Source: an uncultured Acidobacteriota bacterium (GTDB lineage Bacteria; Acidobacteriota; UBA6911; CAINFC01). Taken from it: a stretch of 64,000 nt of DNA. Numbering within the stretch: the stretch's first letter is position 1; the number at the start of each line of letters is the position of its first letter. Below the pieces are notes generated by a model that did no database searches, had not been told where the DNA came from, and saw only the letters and a program-made list of their open reading frames with translations. Below are positions 61,271-64,000 of this stretch, in pieces. Both the position numbers and the translations under genes were made by a program. The stretch spans positions 1 to 64,000 of the forward strand of contig CAINFC010000080.1 of NCBI GenBank assembly GCA_903847975.1, given 5' to 3'.

Positions 61271-61600
61271 GCGGGACCTGACCTGTTCCGGCAGACGGGT
61301 GGGGTAATTCGGAAGATCCGCAGGAAGAAGTTCGCAAAATGTCCCGACTTTGCCGGTTCATCAGGGAGGATGGAGCCGTATCAGGGCCATCACGTCCGCC
61401 GGCAACAGGCCCTTCCGCTTTTCTTCCCGCTCTTTCTTTCTTCCTGTAAGGTCTTTTTTTCACAGGAAGACGGGAAGATCAGGAAGGCAAAAAGGACCCA
61501 TCCGTCTATTTCGGATGGGGAGGCGGACCTTTACCCAAGCGGTTGGGTGGCCCCGGGGGAAGGCCTTGCTTCCTCTTCGGCTGAAGCCTGCTGCAAACGG
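61271..61600. other. Convergent intergenic region with hairpin repeat
   Basis: No gene. It includes the hairpin at 61419-61487 and a 'ttcgcaaaatgtcccgac' phrase shared with the other intergenic repeats. Confidence 0.6.
61419..61487. terminator. Hairpin repeat in convergent gap (family member E)
   Basis: Left arm 'ttcttcccgctctttctttc' region (61419-61448) with right arm 'cacaggaagacgggaagatc' region (61461-61487), loop 'aaggtctttttttt'-like with a T-run. Between convergent genes; probable bidirectional terminator. Confidence 0.6.
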
Positions 61601-62170
61601 CTATGCGGATTGCTTGTCTTCGGCCGCTGTTCTGCGAACCGGGCAAGGCATCCGGATATCCGGTGCCAGCTTCTTTTCCCAATAGGGACGCAGCAAACGG
61701 GACAGCTGGTTCAGCCTGTCGTGGAGCTGGATCTTGTCTTCCGAGGTTAGCGGGGCGAAGACTTCATCGAAAAAGCGCGCAATCTCCGGAACCAGGTTCT
61801 CCATGAACTCGATTCCCAGGGGTGTCAGCTCCGTCAGGCGCTTCCGGCGATCGCCTGCATGCTCCCTGCGGGCGACCAGCCCCTTTTTTACCAGACCTTC
61901 CACCAGGCCGGTGACATTGGCGGGGCTGACCATCAGCAGCTCTCCCAGCTCTCCCTGAAGGTAGCCTTGTTCCTGCCGCAGATAGAGAACTTTCAGAACT
62001 TCCATCGACTGCGGCGTGATTCCCGATTTGGAAAAGGCGCGGTCCATGACCGAAAAAAGGATGTGATAGGCGTTGGACAAAGCGGCAACCATTTTTACGC
62101 TGGAGTGGTCCAGGCGCGGAAATCGCTCTTTGAACCTCAGGTTGATGGCTTCGGTGCAGGTATCCGTCAT
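61601..62170 (-). CDS. MarR-family transcriptional regulator
   Basis: 189 aa. A winged-helix region ('TPQSMEVLKVLYLRQ...LGELLMVSPANVTGLVEGLVKKGLVARRE') with the wing 'AGDRRKRLTELTPLG' is characteristic of MarR. GAGG precedes the ATG at 62170. It is 50 bp downstream of the NodT-type channel gene on the same strand, so it probably controls the efflux operon to which it belongs. Confidence 0.9.
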   Translation of the reverse strand: MTDTCTEAINLRFKERFPRLDHSSVKMVAALSNAYHILFSVMDRAFSKSGITPQSMEVLKVLYLRQEQGYLQGELGELLMVSPANVTGLVEGLVKKGLVARREHAGDRRKRLTELTPLGIEFMENLVPEIARFFDEVFAPLTSEDKIQLHDRLNQLSRLLRPYWEKKLAPDIRMPCPVRRTAAEDKQSA

Positions 62171-62220
62171 GGTTGCCTCTTTTCTTCGATTATGCAGTTC
62201 CGGATGGTTCGGATCCGCCG

Positions 62221-63690
62221 TCAGTTTTTGACGGTACCCTGTGCCGTGGCCGCCGCATCCTTGGTCATGGAAGAAGGCAAAGGTGCCTTTTCGGTAATTC
62301 CGCCCCCTCCGAGTGTTTTGTAAAGCGTCACACGGTTCGCCAGCCGCTGGGTGCGTAAAGCAAGCAGGCCCTGCTGGGCGGAGTAGAGCGACCGCTGGGC
62401 CACCAAAACCCCGAGATAACCGTCGATTCCCTGGTCGTAGCGGGCCTGGGAGAGGCGGAAGGCTGCTTCCAGGTCGCTCACCAGTGCCTGCTGGGCGTTG
62501 AGCTGGGCGGCGAGCGAGGAGCGCAGCGTCAAAGCATCGCTGACCTCGCGGAAGGCGGTCTGGATGGCTTTCTCATAGGCGGCCACCGCCAGGTCGCGAT
62601 CGGTTTCCATGGCTTGATAGTTGGCTTTCCGAAGCCCGGCGTCGAACAGCGGCAGAGCCGCCTGGGGAGCGAAGCTCCAGGTGGCGGATCCCGGGGTAAA
62701 CAGGTTGGTCAGATCGCTGCTGGCTAATCCCGCTGCGGCGGTCAGGGAAATGCGCGGAAAGAAGCTGGCCCGGGCCACAGCGATATTGGCATAGGCGGCC
62801 TTGAGCTGATGTTCCGCCATGGCGATATCCGGCCGCTGCAGGAGAACGTCCGAAGCCAGCCGGGGGGCTATCTCCTTGCCTTCCACTACCCTGTTCAGCT
62901 CGGTGGGCATCATCTCGCCCGCCACCGGGGCGCCCGCCAGCAGCTGTATGGCATTTTCATCCAGTCGTATCTGCCCGGTGTACCGGGCGATATCGGCCTG
63001 CGAGGCATCCACCAGGGCACGCGCCTGACGGACATCCAGTTCGGACCGCATTCCCGTTTCCGCGATGCGCCGGATGAGATCGTAGCTGGCCTGCTGGACT
63101 TCCAGCGTAGCCTGGGCCAGCTGCAGATACTCGCGATCGGCCGCCAGCGCCAGGCAGGCCTGAGCAATAGCGGCAACCAGCGAAATCTGCGTGGCCGACC
63201 GGGCCTGCTCCGTGGCCAGGTACTGCTCGAGAATGCCCGCTTTCAGGCTGCGGATCCTTCCGAAAAGGTCAAGCTCCCAGGAAGCCATACTCAATCCGAC
63301 TCTGTAATCGGCTACGGTCGAGGCTCGGTCGTTGGAGGAAAGATTCCTGGGAATCCGGTAGCCCTCGCCCGTGGCGGCAGCATTCAGTTGGGGAACCCGT
63401 TCGGCGCTCTGGATGCGGTATAGTTCTTCCACTTTCTGAATATGCAGGGCCGCCATCCGCAGGTCTCTGTTCTGGGCCAGAGCCAGCTCGATGAGGCCTC
63501 GCAGCTTCGCGTCGGCAAAGAACTCTTTCCACCCGACTTCCGCAGCCGAAGGGGTGTCGGCGGCAGGAGTGGCTTCGGCTTCCGGCCAGGCTGCGGGGAC
63601 CGGCATTTTGGGACGGGAGTACTCCTGGGTCCGCGGGCAGCCGCACATCAGGAGCGACAAAACAAGAAGAGGAATCAGTTTTTTAATCAT
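62221..63690 (-). CDS. RND efflux outer-membrane lipoprotein (NodT/OprM family)
   Basis: 489 aa. A signal peptide ending at Cys18 ('LMCGC') indicates lipidation. The body is two tandem helical/beta repeats of the TolC-like factor ('ALAQNRDLRMAALHIQKVEELY', then 'PDIAMAEHQLKAAYANIAVARASFFPRISLTA'). It forms the channel through the outer membrane for the RND pump. GGAGGA lies 8 nt before the ATG, 1 bp after the pump stop codon. Confidence 0.93.
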   Translation of the reverse strand: MIKKLIPLLVLSLLMCGCPRTQEYSRPKMPVPAAWPEAEATPAADTPSAAEVGWKEFFADAKLRGLIELALAQNRDLRMAALHIQKVEELYRIQSAERVPQLNAAATGEGYRIPRNLSSNDRASTVADYRVGLSMASWELDLFGRIRSLKAGILEQYLATEQARSATQISLVAAIAQACLALAADREYLQLAQATLEVQQASYDLIRRIAETGMRSELDVRQARALVDASQADIARYTGQIRLDENAIQLLAGAPVAGEMMPTELNRVVEGKEIAPRLASDVLLQRPDIAMAEHQLKAAYANIAVARASFFPRISLTAAAGLASSDLTNLFTPGSATWSFAPQAALPLFDAGLRKANYQAMETDRDLAVAAYEKAIQTAFREVSDALTLRSSLAAQLNAQQALVSDLEAAFRLSQARYDQGIDGYLGVLVAQRSLYSAQQGLLALRTQRLANRVTLYKTLGGGGITEKAPLPSSMTKDAAATAQGTVKN

Positions 63691-63691
63691 T

Positions 63692-64000
63692 TTAATGTTC
63701 CTCCGGCAACGGCCTGGTTTCCGGACCGGGCGGCACGGGAGCCCCGCGATGCTTCCGGCCGAAAATCTGCATGATGGTCACAAAAAACAGGGGAATGAAG
63801 AAAATGGCCAGGAAGGTTGCGGTGATCATTCCGCCGAGAACGCTGGTGCCGATGGCCTGCTGGGCGCCGGCTCCGGCACCCTTGGCCATGGCCAGCGGCA
63901 GAACGCCGAAGCCGAAGGCCAGCGAGGTCATGACGATCGGCCGCAGCCGGAGCTTGGCTGCTTCCAGGGTGGCCTCCAGGAGCCCGGTGCCCTGTTCCAT
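63692..64000 (-). CDS. RND efflux pump inner-membrane subunit, C-terminal end (partial)
   Basis: The last 102 residues of an AcrB-like HAE1 transporter. '[19 protein letters not shown]' and '[34 protein letters not shown]' are the conserved final helices. The gene continues beyond the right edge of the window, so the start is not visible. It is the first visible gene of the pump-channel-MarR operon. Confidence 0.9.
   Translation of the reverse strand: MEQGTGLLEATLEAAKLRLRPIVMTSLAFGFGVLPLAMAKGAGAGAQQAIGTSVLGGMITATFLAIFFIPLFFVTIMQIFGRKHRGAPVPPGPETRPLPEEH

Overview
The window is a densely coded, GC-rich bacterial chromosome segment with about 43 genes on both strands. It has no plasmid, phage or transposase genes and no RNA genes that I can see. 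The cell is Gram-negative: there is an LptE lipoprotein, an RND efflux pump with an outer-membrane channel, a Wzm/Wzt polysaccharide exporter and many lipoprotein or Tat signals. Several traits together suggest Acidobacteriota or a close relative: a winged-HTH module of the 'W-K-x-I-A-x-F-L ... GLPVH ... VYAY' type, repeated Tat-exported Gfo/Idh/MocA and mandelate-racemase-like proteins, a DUF1680 (GH127) hydrolase, and chained palindromic intergenic repeats. This placement is inference.

Layout. 1-397: chained hairpin repeat. 398-2850: two-gene unit on the minus strand (RraA-like protein, enolase-superfamily dehydratase). 2962-6971: SRPBCC protein, polyprenyl-phosphate sugar transferase with a duplicated N-terminal module, CocE-type hydrolase. 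7273-9454: PAS-PAS histidine kinase and a response regulator with a zinc-ribbon-like tail. 9674-17333: beta-lactamase-fold hydrolase, SGNH hydrolase, Tat oxidoreductase, YVTN propeller/phosphoesterase, enolase-superfamily enzyme. 17525-19990 (minus): unknown lipoprotein and an Lgt-family protein. 20134-22575: GH127. 23190-27219: urea/amide-type binding protein overlapping a hybrid histidine kinase. 27216-34202: sugar-oxidoreductase, GH79-like, nickel/cobalt transporter and enolase-superfamily genes. 34438-44421 (minus): eight-gene surface-glycan operon (epimerase, NCS1 permease plus small membrane protein, glycosyltransferases, Wzm, Wzt, tandem nitrilase). 45133-51686: leuS, lptE, holA, argF-like and a Tat oxidoreductase. 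52494-61270: signalling island with a hybrid kinase, a TPR-CHAT protease, an HTH-FHA protein, a Ser/Thr kinase with a CHASE2 sensor and a FecR-like protein. 61601-64000 (minus): MarR, NodT-type channel and the end of an RND pump.

How the genes fit together. The Tat-exported oxidoreductases, enolase-superfamily enzymes and glycosidases look like a periplasmic route for breaking down sugar acids and plant-type polysaccharides. The minus-strand glycan operon and the sugar transferase at 3574 look like export of a capsule or O-antigen-like polymer.

The strongest candidate for an undescribed system is the island at 54833-61270. A caspase-like CHAT protease faces an operon that can sense (CHASE2, FecR-like), phosphorylate (Ser/Thr kinase) and read phosphothreonine at DNA (HTH-FHA). 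The second point of interest is the intergenic DNA. Near-palindromic hairpins sit in four of the convergent gene gaps, and a roughly 70-nt element occurs in two full copies whose closing stems differ by compensatory changes and which can be drawn as a cloverleaf.

All calls come from reading the sequence. No database search or folding program was run.
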